From Flavobacterium urumqiense (GTDB lineage Bacteria; Bacteroidota; Bacteroidia; Flavobacteriales; Flavobacteriaceae), in NCBI RefSeq assembly GCF_900108015.1, contig NZ_FNVP01000001.1, positions 434,001-498,000 of the forward strand: a DNA stretch of 64,000 bases. The letters run 5' to 3'. The position numbers and the translations under genes were made by a program. Below the pieces are notes generated by a model. It was not told the DNA's origin, did not search any database, and was given only the letters and a program-made list of their open reading frames with translations. This document shows positions 53,240 through 62,747 of this stretch, piece by piece. The first letter of the stretch is position 1. Every line of letters begins with the position of its first letter.

Positions 53240-55549
53240 TTACAATTCGAATTCTTCAGTGTCTTGTTGTATATTAGTGGTGTCTTTTACTTTTGGTGCA
53301 GAATAACAATCTACTTTTATGGAAAGATTCGGGGGTCTGTTGAAATCTTCTTTAGAGACTTTAAGACCTGAATCAGCATAACAAAGTTTCATGAAATAAG
53401 CCCAAACCGGCAATGCTGCAGTTGCACCCTGTCCGTAAGTAATGCTTTTGAATCGAGCGGAACGGTCTTCACAGCCAACCCAAACACCCGTTACAAGATT
53501 AGGAACCATTCCCATAAACCAACCATCGGACTGGTTTTGGGTAGTACCTGTTTTACCTGCGATTGGATTTTTGAATTGATATGGATAACCAGTCCAACGA
53601 TTGTCGCCATTTCCTCCATAGGTGGTGCGCAATCGATCTCCAGATCCACCTTCAGTTACTCCTTCAAGTAATTTTATAACTGCAAATGCGATGTCTTTAT
53701 TTAAAACATCATGCGATTCAGGTATTGGTTCGTAGATTACTGTGCCACTTTTATCTTCTATTCTATTTAAGAATTGTGGTTTTGTGTAAACACCTTGGTT
53801 AGCAAAAGTGCTGTAAGCGGCAACCATATCTTCTACGGTGATTTCTACTGCTCCTAATGCGATGGAAGGTTGTGTTGGAATTTCTGATTTAATCCCAAGT
53901 TTGTGCGCTAAATCTACCACTGCTTCAGGACCTACTTTGTCCATTAATTTTGCAGATATTGTATTTATGGAATTAGCCAAAGCTCTTTTTAAAGTGACCA
54001 TTCCTCGGTATCTGTTGTCAGAATTTTTTGGTGTCCAAGATTCAGTAACATGGTGACGTCCCACGGGAATTGTAAATGGTGAATCTATTATGGAATCACA
54101 AGGAGACATGTTCAATTGTTCGATAGCTGTTGCATAAACAAATGGTTTGAATGTGGAACCTACTTGTCTTGCTCCTTGTCCTACGTGGTCATACTGAAAA
54201 TATTTGTAGTTAATACCACCAACCCATGCTTTTATATTACCCGTTTGTGGTTCCATAGCCATAAGTCCAGACTGTAAAAAATGCTTGTAATACCGGATAG
54301 AATCCAGCGGAGTCATTATAGTATCTCTTTCTCCTTTCCAAGAAAAGACTGTCATTTTTGTTTTTTCGTTGAACGATTTTATAATTTCGTCATCACTTTT
54401 ATCCTGTGATTTTAAAACTTCCCAACGGTGTGAGGATTTCATGGCCTGATTCAGAATTCGCTGTGTTTCTTTAGTTGAAATATTAACAAAGGGAGCGTTT
54501 TTATTTCCTTTTGATTGAATAAAAAATTCTTCTTGAAGGTTTGCCATGTGAGCAGCCACTGCTTCTTCAGCATGCAACTGCATTCTTGAATCTATGGTAG
54601 TATAAATTTTTAAGCCATCTTTGTAAACATCATAATCAGAACCATCTGGTTTTTTATTTTCTTCAGCCCATTTTTTTAGGTAATCACGCAAATATTCTCT
54701 AAAATAAGTAGCCGTTCCATCTTTATGGGTTTCTAATTTAAAATGTAAGGTGATAGGTAAACTTTGTAATTTTACTTTTTGATCTTCTGTGATGATATTT
54801 TGTTTCTCCATTTGCAGAAGCACCACATTTCTGCGATTTTTTACTCCTTCTGGATTTCTAACCGGGTTGTATAATCCCGAGTTTTTAAACATTCCAACTA
54901 ATATTGCTGATTCGTCAATTGTTAAATCTTTCGGTTCTTTTGAAAAATAGGTTTTTGCAGCAGAACTAACCCCTACAGAATTATTACCAAAATCATATAC
55001 GTTACAATACATGGCAATGATTTCATTTTTAGTGTATTGCCTTTCTAATCGAATTGCAATAATCCATTCTTTTACTTTTTGGACAATTCTAAAGGGTAAA
55101 AATTTAGAGCCTTCACCATGAAATAATTGTTTGGCGAGTTGTTGCGTTAATGTACTCGCTCCTCCGCTTGTTCCTAAACTGGCAATGGCTCTCAAAGTTC
55201 CTCTGCCGTCTACACCGGAATGCTCATAAAAACGCGCATCTTCCGTTGCCACTAAAGCTTGAACCAGATTTTTTGGTAAATCTGAATATTTTAATTGTGA
55301 CCTGTTTTTTTCGAAATATTTTCCTAAGACCACGCCGTCAGAAGAGATAATTTCCGTTGCTAAATTGGAGTCGGGGTTCTCTAAATCTTCAAAAGAAGGC
55401 ATTGAACCCAAAAGGCCCCACGAAGCAAATAAGAAAAATAAACCGATAGCACCTAATCCATAAAAGAAGATTTTCCAAAATTTCTTTTTATAATAGGTTA
55501 TGTTTTTCTCTATGTTTTTAGTCTGATTGTTGTTTTTTTTGACAGCCAT
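53240..55549 (-). CDS. Penicillin-binding protein 1A, bifunctional glycosyltransferase/transpeptidase
   Basis: 769 residues: N-terminal cytoplasmic tail and membrane anchor (about 28-48), then the GT51 glycosyltransferase (EDARFYEHSGVD, STLTQQLAKQLF). The transpeptidase domain follows, with Ser465 and Lys468 in GSTFKPFVYAT, the SxN-type SINTIS and the KTGTTQ box. It polymerises and cross-links peptidoglycan. It ends a ricT-gldH-pbp1A run with a 9-bp gap to gldH. Confidence 0.95.
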   Translation of the reverse strand: MAVKKNNNQTKNIEKNITYYKKKFWKIFFYGLGAIGLFFLFASWGLLGSMPSFEDLENPDSNLATEIISSDGVVLGKYFEKNRSQLKYSDLPKNLVQALVATEDARFYEHSGVDGRGTLRAIASLGTSGGASTLTQQLAKQLFHGEGSKFLPFRIVQKVKEWIIAIRLERQYTKNEIIAMYCNVYDFGNNSVGVSSAAKTYFSKEPKDLTIDESAILVGMFKNSGLYNPVRNPEGVKNRRNVVLLQMEKQNIITEDQKVKLQSLPITLHFKLETHKDGTATYFREYLRDYLKKWAEENKKPDGSDYDVYKDGLKIYTTIDSRMQLHAEEAVAAHMANLQEEFFIQSKGNKNAPFVNISTKETQRILNQAMKSSHRWEVLKSQDKSDDEIIKSFNEKTKMTVFSWKGERDTIMTPLDSIRYYKHFLQSGLMAMEPQTGNIKAWVGGINYKYFQYDHVGQGARQVGSTFKPFVYATAIEQLNMSPCDSIIDSPFTIPVGRHHVTESWTPKNSDNRYRGMVTLKRALANSINTISAKLMDKVGPEAVVDLAHKLGIKSEIPTQPSIALGAVEITVEDMVAAYSTFANQGVYTKPQFLNRIEDKSGTVIYEPIPESHDVLNKDIAFAVIKLLEGVTEGGSGDRLRTTYGGNGDNRWTGYPYQFKNPIAGKTGTTQNQSDGWFMGMVPNLVTGVWVGCEDRSARFKSITYGQGATAALPVWAYFMKLCYADSGLKVSKEDFNRPPNLSIKVDCYSAPKVKDTTNIQQDTEEFEL

Positions 55550-55558
55550 AATACTATT

Positions 55559-56038
55559 TTAATCTTTTTTTTCTATTCTAAAACCAACCTCTGTAATCCC
55601 ATCTAAAAATATTACACCTGGAACTTTTCCAGTTTCCCGAACAGCTTGTTTAATGTGAACTTTATACTTTCCTTTGAACTTTTCGTTTTCTTTATAAATG
55701 AGTTTACTTTCTTTTATGTCAGAAAATCCATCGCCAAGCAGCGATCCGTCCGGATTTGCCATTTGGTATTCAAGAGTGTCCACTTTTGTAAAGCCATTTG
55801 GACTTTCAACAGCAACGATTAAAAACAGATTATTGTATTTATAATTGTTGTTATCTCTCAAATTTATGAATAAATTATATCGTTTTGTTGAATCTAATTC
55901 CGGCAGATCAAATGTCACAATACTGTCTTTATGCCACGCACTTCCAACAGATTTGTATTCATCAAAAACTCTTTTTTTATCACATGAAAAAAAAAGTAAT
56001 ATAACCAAAAGAATTAAAGCGCTATTTTTTAGGCTCAT
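55559..56038 (-). CDS. gldH: Gliding motility lipoprotein GldH
   Basis: 159 residues with a lipoprotein signal ending FFSC (Cys19) and the GldH-type body (FDEYKSVGSAWHKDSIVTFD, YNLFINLRDNNNYKYNNLFL, GVIFLDGITEVGFRIEK). In F. johnsoniae GldH is needed for gliding. Overlaps the ricT end by 17 bp. Confidence 0.9.
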   Translation of the reverse strand: MSLKNSALILLVILLFFSCDKKRVFDEYKSVGSAWHKDSIVTFDLPELDSTKRYNLFINLRDNNNYKYNNLFLIVAVESPNGFTKVDTLEYQMANPDGSLLGDGFSDIKESKLIYKENEKFKGKYKVHIKQAVRETGKVPGVIFLDGITEVGFRIEKKD

Positions 56039-57305
56039 TTTTAGTAATAATTATAGGTTTTCTTGCGATTACGGGTTTTTTGTCAGCAATGTTTTTGTCA
56101 ACAGGGTTTTGTCTATTGTTATTTGCAGGCTTATTGTTGGGGTTGTTATTATTATTTGCTACAATAGCATTTTCACCTGGTTTGCGTTTTTTAGGATGTT
56201 TTTTCTTTGCTTTTGGTTGATCAAATCGAGTTAAACTCTCTTGACCCATGGCATTGTTAAAGTTTTTTTCTGGTTCCACAACAATTTCTATTGCAAAATC
56301 TTCCAATGAAGAAACTTTGTTTTTCAACTTGTTTTCAGCAATGATTTCTTTAACTTGTTCAATTTTCAATACATGCCAATTAGCAAAATTATTAGTATAA
56401 GCAAACCACATTAATCCTTTGAAAATATCTTGTTTTTGACAAATGGCATCTCCTTTTTCAGTTACCAATTTTGTTTCAAAATCAGGAAAACCTTTCAAAG
56501 CGTCCATATAAGTATCTAACTCATAGTTCAGGCAGCATTTTAATTTGCCGCATTGTCCAGCTAATTTTTGAGGATTCAATGACAATTGTTGGTAACGCGC
56601 GGCTGAGGTATTTACACTTCTAAAATCCGTTAGCCAAGTGGAACAGCATAATTCTCTTCCGCAAGAACCAATACCGCCTAAACGTGCCGCTTCTTGGCGG
56701 AAACCTACTTGTTTCATCTCGATTCTGGTACTGAATTCTTTCGCAAAATCTTTAATCAAAGCGCGAAAATCAATCCGATCGTTTGCCGTATAATAAAAAG
56801 TGGCTTTAGAACCATCACCTTGAAATTCAATATCGGAAATTTTCATTTCCAGTTTTTGAGCAATCGCTAATTCACGCGCTCTAACTTTCATTGGTTCTTC
56901 TTTATCGCGCGCAGTTGACCAAATGTCAATATCTTTTTGAGATGCTTTTCTGTAAATTTTTGGAACTTCGTTGCTGGAAGAATTTATTCCTTTTTTCTTC
57001 ATTTGGATTCGGACCAATTCCCCTGTCAGGGTGACAATTCCTATATCGTGACCTGGAGAAGCAACCGTGGCTACAATGTCTCCCATGCTTAAAGTCAACT
57101 TTTCAGTATTGCGGTAAAACTCTTTTCTTCCGTTTTTAAAACGTACCTCAACACAGTCAAAAGGAGCCTCGCCATTAGGCAAACTCATGTTAGAAAGCCA
57201 ATCGAAAACCGTTAATTTGTTGCAGCTATCGGTGCCGCAAGTCCCATTATTTTTACAACCCTTAGGTGTACCACCATCAGAAGTTGAACAACTTGTACAT
57301 GCCAT
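56022..57305 (-). CDS. ricT: PSP1/RicT-like iron-sulfur regulatory protein
   Basis: 427 residues. The N-terminus is unusually Cys-rich (MACTSCSTSDGG, CKNNGTCGTDSC). The PSP1 domain region carries further cysteines, RLGGIGSCGRELCCSTWL and QCGKLKCCLNYE. The C-terminal tail from about 370 is Asn/Lys/Pro-rich and disordered. RicT belongs to the Ric/Y complex in Firmicutes, where it affects RNA processing; its role in Bacteroidota is less clear. It precedes gldH in one transcript. Confidence 0.82.
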   Translation of the reverse strand: MACTSCSTSDGGTPKGCKNNGTCGTDSCNKLTVFDWLSNMSLPNGEAPFDCVEVRFKNGRKEFYRNTEKLTLSMGDIVATVASPGHDIGIVTLTGELVRIQMKKKGINSSSNEVPKIYRKASQKDIDIWSTARDKEEPMKVRARELAIAQKLEMKISDIEFQGDGSKATFYYTANDRIDFRALIKDFAKEFSTRIEMKQVGFRQEAARLGGIGSCGRELCCSTWLTDFRSVNTSAARYQQLSLNPQKLAGQCGKLKCCLNYELDTYMDALKGFPDFETKLVTEKGDAICQKQDIFKGLMWFAYTNNFANWHVLKIEQVKEIIAENKLKNKVSSLEDFAIEIVVEPEKNFNNAMGQESLTRFDQPKAKKKHPKKRKPGENAIVANNNNNPNNKPANNNRQNPVDKNIADKKPVIARKPIIITKNEPKK

Positions 57306-57491
57306 AATTTTATATGTAGTGTTGCAATGATAGCAACTTAAGTTCTTAAAAAGATTAATGTGTAAAGATAGTATTTTTTAATTTTAAGTTACAATGACTT
57401 AAAACCTCAAAAAAGCATAAATTTTTAATAAAAAAAACCATTATGATTTGGTTCATAATGGGTTAATTTTACAGGATTTTTTATAAAAATA

Positions 57492-57722
57492 TCACGTTTC
57501 TTTTACTGTAATTATTTTCACGGGACACGCTTTTGCGGCTAATTCACAATGTTCTGTAATTGTGTGATCATGCGATTTTAACGTAAAAAAACCCTTTGCA
57601 TTTTGCGAATGGATTAAAACCGATTTCCCGTCTTTTTTGGACATTTGAAACTGTGCCGGTGCCATTTCCACGCAATAATTGCAGCCAATGCATTTGTCTC
57701 TTTGCAGGGTTACAATGACCAT
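57492..57722 (-). CDS. Single-cluster ferredoxin
   Basis: 76 residues. CIGCNYC (Cys11, 14, 17) and a late CELAAKACPV supply the cluster ligands of a 4Fe-4S (or 3Fe-4S) ferredoxin. It overlaps the TrhP gene by one base and may donate electrons to the TrhP iron-sulfur enzyme; that partnership is inference from gene order. Confidence 0.88.
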   Translation of the reverse strand: MVIVTLQRDKCIGCNYCVEMAPAQFQMSKKDGKSVLIHSQNAKGFFTLKSHDHTITEHCELAAKACPVKIITVKET

Positions 57723-58963
57723 TAGGCTTCTACAATTTTATATAATTTATCGGACATTCGGATTCTAAAAGGCAGTTTGAAAGTGCAGTCATCTCCTTTT
57801 GTAGCTTTGTCCGCAACAGCATCATTAACATACATTTCTTCGATAATCATTTCTTGTGCGCCTGTACTTGGTCCCGTTACTAAAATTTTATCTCCAATTT
57901 TTATGTCGTAAGCTTCGATTTTGAATTGGCCAATAGTTGCTTTTGGAAAATAATGAGTTCCTTTTCCAACGTATACTTTCTTCTGCGTTGCCAAAGATCC
58001 GGAAACATCACTCCATTCGCCTAATTCTTGTCCGAGGTAATATCCGGCCCAAAAACCACGGTTGTAAACGGTGTTCAGCGCTTCCATCCAAATAGTCACT
58101 TTTTCTTTAGAAAAGGTTTCTTCGTAATAACTGTCAATCGCCTCGCGATAGGTTTTGATGACGGTGGCCACGTATTCGGGCGCACGTCCACGACCTTCAA
58201 TTTTCAAGACTTGAATGCCGGAATCAACAACCTGATCTAGAAAATCAATGGTGCACAAATCTTTTGGCGACATCATGTATTCGTTGTCCAATTCGATTTC
58301 AAAACCAGTTTCCTGATCAATTACCGTATATTTTTTGCGACAGTTTTGTTTGCAGGCACCACGATTTGCTGAAGAATTATTAGAATGTAAACTCAAATAA
58401 CATTTTCCTGAAACCGCCATACACAAAGCACCGTGACCGAAAATCTCAATTTCTACCAAGTTGCCGTTTGGTCCTTTTATAGATTCTTTTTTAATTTGTT
58501 CGGTGATACTCTTTACTTGGCGCAAACTCAATTCCCGACTTAAAACCATCGTATCGGCAAACAAACTATAGAATTTTATGGTTTCAATATTAGTTACATT
58601 TAATTGAGTTGAAATATGAACTTCCATTCCGATGCCTCTCGCCATGGCAATCACTGCTTGGTCCGATGCAATTACAGCGGTGATGTTTGCTTCTTTGGCT
58701 TTGTTTAATAAAGTTTTAACCACTGATAAATCATGGTCGTAGATTATCGTGTTTAAAGTCAAATAGGTTCTGATTTTTTTTGCTTTACAGCGACGGGCAA
58801 TTTCTGGTAAATCGTCCATGGTGAAATTTACCGTTGCGCGTGCTCGCATATTCAATTGTTCTACTCCAAAATAAACAGAATCTGCACCATTGTCTATTCC
58901 AGCTTGAAGAGACTCAAAGTTCCCGGCGGGAGCCATAAGTTCAATTTTATTGTTTGGGGTCAT
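57722..58963 (-). CDS. trhP: U32 family peptidase-like protein TrhP (tRNA hydroxylation)
   Basis: 413 residues. U32 motifs ELMAPAGNFESLQAG, the Cys pattern ALCMAVSGKC ... GACKQNCRKKY, and the C-terminal beta domain (about 329-413, VYVGKGTHYFPKATIGQF to LYKIVEA). In E. coli and B. subtilis TrhP-type proteins convert wobble U34 to 5-hydroxyuridine using prephenate-derived material. Between trhO (6 bp upstream) and a ferredoxin gene (1-bp overlap). Confidence 0.88.
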   Translation of the reverse strand: MTPNNKIELMAPAGNFESLQAGIDNGADSVYFGVEQLNMRARATVNFTMDDLPEIARRCKAKKIRTYLTLNTIIYDHDLSVVKTLLNKAKEANITAVIASDQAVIAMARGIGMEVHISTQLNVTNIETIKFYSLFADTMVLSRELSLRQVKSITEQIKKESIKGPNGNLVEIEIFGHGALCMAVSGKCYLSLHSNNSSANRGACKQNCRKKYTVIDQETGFEIELDNEYMMSPKDLCTIDFLDQVVDSGIQVLKIEGRGRAPEYVATVIKTYREAIDSYYEETFSKEKVTIWMEALNTVYNRGFWAGYYLGQELGEWSDVSGSLATQKKVYVGKGTHYFPKATIGQFKIEAYDIKIGDKILVTGPSTGAQEMIIEEMYVNDAVADKATKGDDCTFKLPFRIRMSDKLYKIVEA

Positions 58964-58969
58964 GATAAA

Positions 58970-60325
58970 TTAGTCTAAAATTTTATATAATTTATCAGAT
59001 AATCGAATCCTAAAAGGCAATTTGAAAGTGCATGTGTCTCCAGAAATGGCAATTTTTGAAGCGACTTCATTAACAAACATATTCTCAATTGTCATTTCTT
59101 GTTCGCCGGTTGTAGAACCTTTGATTAGAATTTTATCGCCAATTTTGATTTCATCTTCTTCAATAAGAAACTGGCCAATACTTGGTTTTGGAAAAAAGTG
59201 AGTTCCTTTTCCAATGTATATTTTCTTGACTTTTTGTTCTTTTTTAAGCGCAGTTTTCGGTTTGTCTGCAACAAAAACGCCATGAGTTTCTTCGTTATTT
59301 TTGAAAGTCAAAACGTCTGATTTCCCTTTTTTGAAAATCATATTCCCGTTTTTGATTCCTCTTCGAATGGCTTTTTGTTCTTCTTCCGGAAGATGCGTTA
59401 CAGTCATACATTCTGAAGAACAACAACCTTCCATAGCAGATTTGCATTCTTCACATTGAATGAAAAGCAAATGACAACCTTCATTCACGCAATTAGTATG
59501 CACATCGCAAGGCTTTCCGCATTGGTGACATTGAGAAACAATATCGTCTGTGATTCTTTCGCCTAAGCGATGATCAAACACAAAGTTTTTTCCGATGAAT
59601 TTGCTTTCTAAACCTTCCGCTTTTACTTGTCGCGTGTATTCAATAATTCCGCCTTCAAGTTGGTACACATTTTCAAAGCCTTTGTGTTTGAAATAGGCGC
59701 TGGCTTTCTCGCATCGAATTCCTCCGGTGCAATACATCAGTACTTTTTTGTCTTGTTTGTGTTCTGAAAGTTGCTCTTCAATGATTGGTAAACTTTCACG
59801 GAACGTATCTACGTCTGGTTTTATGGCTTTGGTAAAATGTCCTATTTCGCTTTCATAATGATTACGCATATCAACCACAATGGTGTCAGGATCTTCGAGC
59901 AATTCGTTGAACTCCTTAGCTTTTAAGTGAATTCCAATATTAGTAACATCAAAAGTTTCATCGACTAAACCGTCAGCCACAATCTTGTCACGGACTTTTA
60001 CGGTGAGTTTCAAAAAGGAGTGGTCGTCATGCTCTACGGCAATATTCAACCGAATGCCTTTCATGAAATCATAGGCTTCAATAGAATCTTTGAACGCATA
60101 GAAATTATCAGCAGGCAATGATAATTGGGCGTTGATCCCCTCACTGGCTACATAAATTCTGCCCAGAACCTCTAAAGGATTCCACGCTAGAAATAATTCG
60201 TTACGAAATTGTGTTGGATTTTGAATTTGCGCATAAGCATAGAAAGACAAAGTTAATCTTTGCTTTCCGGCATCATCGATCATGATGGCTCTTTCTTCTG
60301 CGCTTAATGTGTTATACAGTTGCAT
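58970..60325 (-). CDS. trhO: Oxygen-dependent tRNA uridine(34) hydroxylase TrhO with extra C-terminal domain
   Basis: 451 residues, about 100 more than the E. coli protein (roughly 350). An N-terminal acylphosphatase-like region precedes the rhodanese domain with CTGGIRC (199-205). A cysteine-rich section typical of TrhO follows (CHQCGKPCDVHTNC, MEGCCSSEC). The last 85 residues (about 367-451) match the TrhP C-terminal domain, with about 55 of 85 residues identical by eye. It hydroxylates U34 of tRNAs with O2, an alternative to TrhP. Confidence 0.88.
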   Translation of the reverse strand: MQLYNTLSAEERAIMIDDAGKQRLTLSFYAYAQIQNPTQFRNELFLAWNPLEVLGRIYVASEGINAQLSLPADNFYAFKDSIEAYDFMKGIRLNIAVEHDDHSFLKLTVKVRDKIVADGLVDETFDVTNIGIHLKAKEFNELLEDPDTIVVDMRNHYESEIGHFTKAIKPDVDTFRESLPIIEEQLSEHKQDKKVLMYCTGGIRCEKASAYFKHKGFENVYQLEGGIIEYTRQVKAEGLESKFIGKNFVFDHRLGERITDDIVSQCHQCGKPCDVHTNCVNEGCHLLFIQCEECKSAMEGCCSSECMTVTHLPEEEQKAIRRGIKNGNMIFKKGKSDVLTFKNNEETHGVFVADKPKTALKKEQKVKKIYIGKGTHFFPKPSIGQFLIEEDEIKIGDKILIKGSTTGEQEMTIENMFVNEVASKIAISGDTCTFKLPFRIRLSDKLYKILD

Positions 60326-60360
60326 GCTATAAACAGTTTAAGTTGAAAAAATTATTTTTG

Positions 60361-60391
60361 CAAAAGTAAGGAAAAAGTTGCTGCGTTGCAA
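60361..60391 (-). promoter_or_regulatory. Full -33/-7 promoter of the trhO-trhP-ferredoxin operon
   Basis: On the minus strand TTG, 20 bp, then TACTTTTG matches TTG-N(17-23)-TAnnTTTG. The -7 box ends 35 bp before the trhO ATG. Confidence 0.6.
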
Positions 60392-60412
60392 AGTTGTCGA
60401 GGGCCTGTGTTT

Positions 60413-60485
60413 TTTAGCCCTGATGGAAGGGAAAATCCTATGCTTTTTAGCATAGATTGGAATGACAGCAGGATTAGCTCCAAAT
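60413..60485. repeat. Dispersed intergenic repeat, family A, copy 4
   Basis: It opens TTTTAGCCCTGATGGAAG and closes GACAGCAGGATTAGCTCC, the mirror of copy 2. The middle folds at ATGCTTTTTAGCAT. Confidence 0.6.
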
Positions 60486-60524
60486 AAAAAAATCATACAA
60501 AGTTCACGTAGTTTATAAATAAAA

Positions 60525-60556
60525 AACCCTTTCAGAGTTTAAAACTCAGAAAGGGT
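60525..60556 (-). terminator. Terminator after the bacilliredoxin gene
   Basis: On the minus strand AACCCTTTC and GAAAGGGTT form a stem with further pairing between GAGTTT and AAACTC, followed by a T-run. Confidence 0.8.
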
Positions 60557-60579
60557 TAGTACATTCTAAAATAGAATTT

Positions 60580-60990
60580 TTAACAATACTCGTTGAAAGC
60601 GTCTTTTAAGTTTTCAGCGATTAATTCTGCTGGGCGACCTTCAATGTGATGACGCTCTAACATGTGAACTAATTCACCGTCCTTGAACAAAGCGATGCTT
60701 GGTGAAGATGGAGGAAAAGGAAACATAAATCCTCTTGCTGCATCTACAGCATCTTTATCAACACCTGCAAAAACTGTAATTAAATGAGCTGGTTTTTTAA
60801 TGTTATCTAGGCTCATTTTTGCTCCTGGACGTGCATTTCTTGCCGCACAGCCACAAACAGAATTAACTACTACAAGAGTCGTTCCTTCAGATTTTATTGC
60901 GTTTTCTACTGCTTCAGCTGTATGTAATTCTTGAAAACCGGCGTCAGTTAATTCAGCACGCATTGGTTTTACCATTTCTTCTGGATACAT
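60580..60990 (-). CDS. BrxA/BrxB family bacilliredoxin
   Basis: 136 residues with the CGC motif ([16 protein letters not shown]) instead of the thioredoxin CxxC. The [17 protein letters not shown] and [20 protein letters not shown] segments are typical. In Firmicutes it removes bacillithiol from proteins. Whether this organism makes bacillithiol cannot be told from the window. Confidence 0.92.
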   Translation of the reverse strand: MYPEEMVKPMRAELTDAGFQELHTAEAVENAIKSEGTTLVVVNSVCGCAARNARPGAKMSLDNIKKPAHLITVFAGVDKDAVDAARGFMFPFPPSSPSIALFKDGELVHMLERHHIEGRPAELIAENLKDAFNEYC

Positions 60991-61027
60991 ATTTTTTTTA
61001 TTTTAAATAAATAATAACTTTAAGTTG

Positions 61028-61035
61028 CAAAGTTA
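61028..61035 (-). promoter_or_regulatory. Candidate -7 box (TAACTTTG) for the bacilliredoxin gene
   Basis: The minus-strand octamer fits TAnnTTTG, 37 bp upstream of the start. No -33 TTG at the right distance. Confidence 0.35.
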
Positions 61036-61092
61036 CAAAGTTTACAATCAAGTATAGGAGTTCAATTATAAAGTTTTGTTATAGTTTGATTT

Positions 61093-62244
61093 CTATTTCA
61101 TTGCTTTGAAAGCCACTTGAAAAATAGCTTTAATGAATAGCATTTTTGGGCATTTTAGAATGACCTGAATATCTTCTTTTAATGAAGTTTCTTCATCTAA
61201 AAATTTGAAAATTAATGTTGGATTTCCTTTTTTGAACATCGAAGAAAAAATAGAGGAACCCAATTCATTTTTTCGATCTAAAATATCTAATAATAACAAA
61301 TCATAAAACCAGAATTTGGTTATTTTGTGAAACTTCGTGAAGTCCGTTTCAGTTTGAAGGAACGTAACTAATTCGGTAGATTTTCTATCAGAATTTTTAA
61401 AAGTATAACCGGTACTTGCTTTAGTCCAACCACCGGAAGTACCGATATTTATTACATTTTTGGTATTCAATTTCCAAAAAGGATAACAAGTCATAGGAAT
61501 ACTTCCTTTTTCTTTCTCTATGATTTCGTAATTACTAATGCCAAGATTTTGGATATAATTTTCAATTTCAGTTTCATATTCCGCTTTTTCAAGATGATTG
61601 TGAGAGAACAAAGTGTATTCTAATAAAGCTTCCGTTTTAGAAGTGGGCAAAACATACATAAAACGAGTGTTCCCCTTTTGTTCTACCGAAAAATCCATGA
61701 ATGTTGCCTGATCTGGATTGAAAATTTCTTGTTCACTTTTGATAAACCAACCAATAAAATGCTGTTGTAAAACAGGATATTTGGTTTGATTTTCTACCTT
61801 TTGTTTGGTGTAAATGCTATTGAAGAGTTTGGAACAGGAAAAACTTTCAGAATCAGTTTGTATCAGAATTAGATTTTCCGATTCTTCAATTGCAGTTACT
61901 TTCTGGTTGAGGAAAGTGATGTTTTCTTGTTTCGCAATCAAATCAAATACTTGGTTGTAAAAATCCAAGCCTTTCACCATGTTGTATTGATACGGTTTTA
62001 AATCTAAATTTCTTCTGAAGTTTTTATTGGCAAATAATGCCAAATCCCATTTTTTGGAAATAGACTTCTCCCAAATTACTTCTTCTTTTGCCCAAAAACA
62101 CCAGGTTCTGTCGTTAGTTTTTTTGGTGTTTTCATCCAATAACAAAATGCGTTTGTTATTAAATTTACCGGATTGCATCATTTTATAAACGGTCATCATA
62201 GCGGACAAGCCGGTTCCAGTAAAGATATAATCGAAGTGTTTCAT
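61093..62244 (-). CDS. crtY: Lycopene beta-cyclase family protein
   Basis: 383 residues from the ATG at 62244 (MKHFDYIFTGTGLSAMM); the longer frame starts with TTG. The FAD/NAD-type N-terminus, NDRTWCFWAKEE and the later GTSGGWTKASTGYTF are lycopene cyclase signatures. It cyclises lycopene to beta-carotene on the way to zeaxanthin-type yellow pigments. The other carotenoid genes are not in the window. Confidence 0.87.
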   Translation of the reverse strand: MKHFDYIFTGTGLSAMMTVYKMMQSGKFNNKRILLLDENTKKTNDRTWCFWAKEEVIWEKSISKKWDLALFANKNFRRNLDLKPYQYNMVKGLDFYNQVFDLIAKQENITFLNQKVTAIEESENLILIQTDSESFSCSKLFNSIYTKQKVENQTKYPVLQQHFIGWFIKSEQEIFNPDQATFMDFSVEQKGNTRFMYVLPTSKTEALLEYTLFSHNHLEKAEYETEIENYIQNLGISNYEIIEKEKGSIPMTCYPFWKLNTKNVINIGTSGGWTKASTGYTFKNSDRKSTELVTFLQTETDFTKFHKITKFWFYDLLLLDILDRKNELGSSIFSSMFKKGNPTLIFKFLDEETSLKEDIQVILKCPKMLFIKAIFQVAFKAMK

Positions 62245-62279
62245 TTGAAAAATTGACAATTACATCAAAAATAGACATT

Positions 62280-62747
62280 TTATTCTTTTAGTTTCTCTAA
62301 AATTATTTTAAACTCTTTCGGTTTTATGTAGTTGTTGTCTTGAAAAATGATTTCGTTATCACTATTTAAAACACATAAAACGGGATAGTTCAGCTGTTTG
62401 TTGACGGTTCCTAATTGTAAAGCCAGTTCATGTATTCCGGAATTATTACCTGTGGATTTGAACTTAAAAGTAGCTTCGTTAAAAGTAATTGTTCGTTCTT
62501 CTCCCCCATTAAGATCAATAAAATAAAAATTGTCGTTTAATTCCTTTATGATGTTTTCGTTTTTGAAAGTTGTGTTTTTCATCGCATGACAAAATTGACA
62601 CCAATCCGTGTGAATAAAAATGACAACTTTCCTTTTCTCAATATTTTGAAGACTATCTATTTGTTCAAAGGAAACCAAGTTTAGCTGCGCAAAACCAGAT
62701 GGATTCACCGAAAATAACAACATTAGTATTAGAAATTTTTTTCTCAT
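62280..62747 (-). CDS. Secreted thioredoxin-like protein
   Basis: 155 residues: signal peptide (about 1-20) and a thioredoxin-fold domain with CQFC in HTDWCQFCHAMKNTTF. Related to the periplasmic thioredoxin/DUF255-like group. It starts directly after the TonB receptor stop, so it is cotranscribed with it, and lies just before the lycopene cyclase gene. Confidence 0.82.
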   Translation of the reverse strand: MRKKFLILMLLFSVNPSGFAQLNLVSFEQIDSLQNIEKRKVVIFIHTDWCQFCHAMKNTTFKNENIIKELNDNFYFIDLNGGEERTITFNEATFKFKSTGNNSGIHELALQLGTVNKQLNYPVLCVLNSDNEIIFQDNNYIKPKEFKIILEKLKE

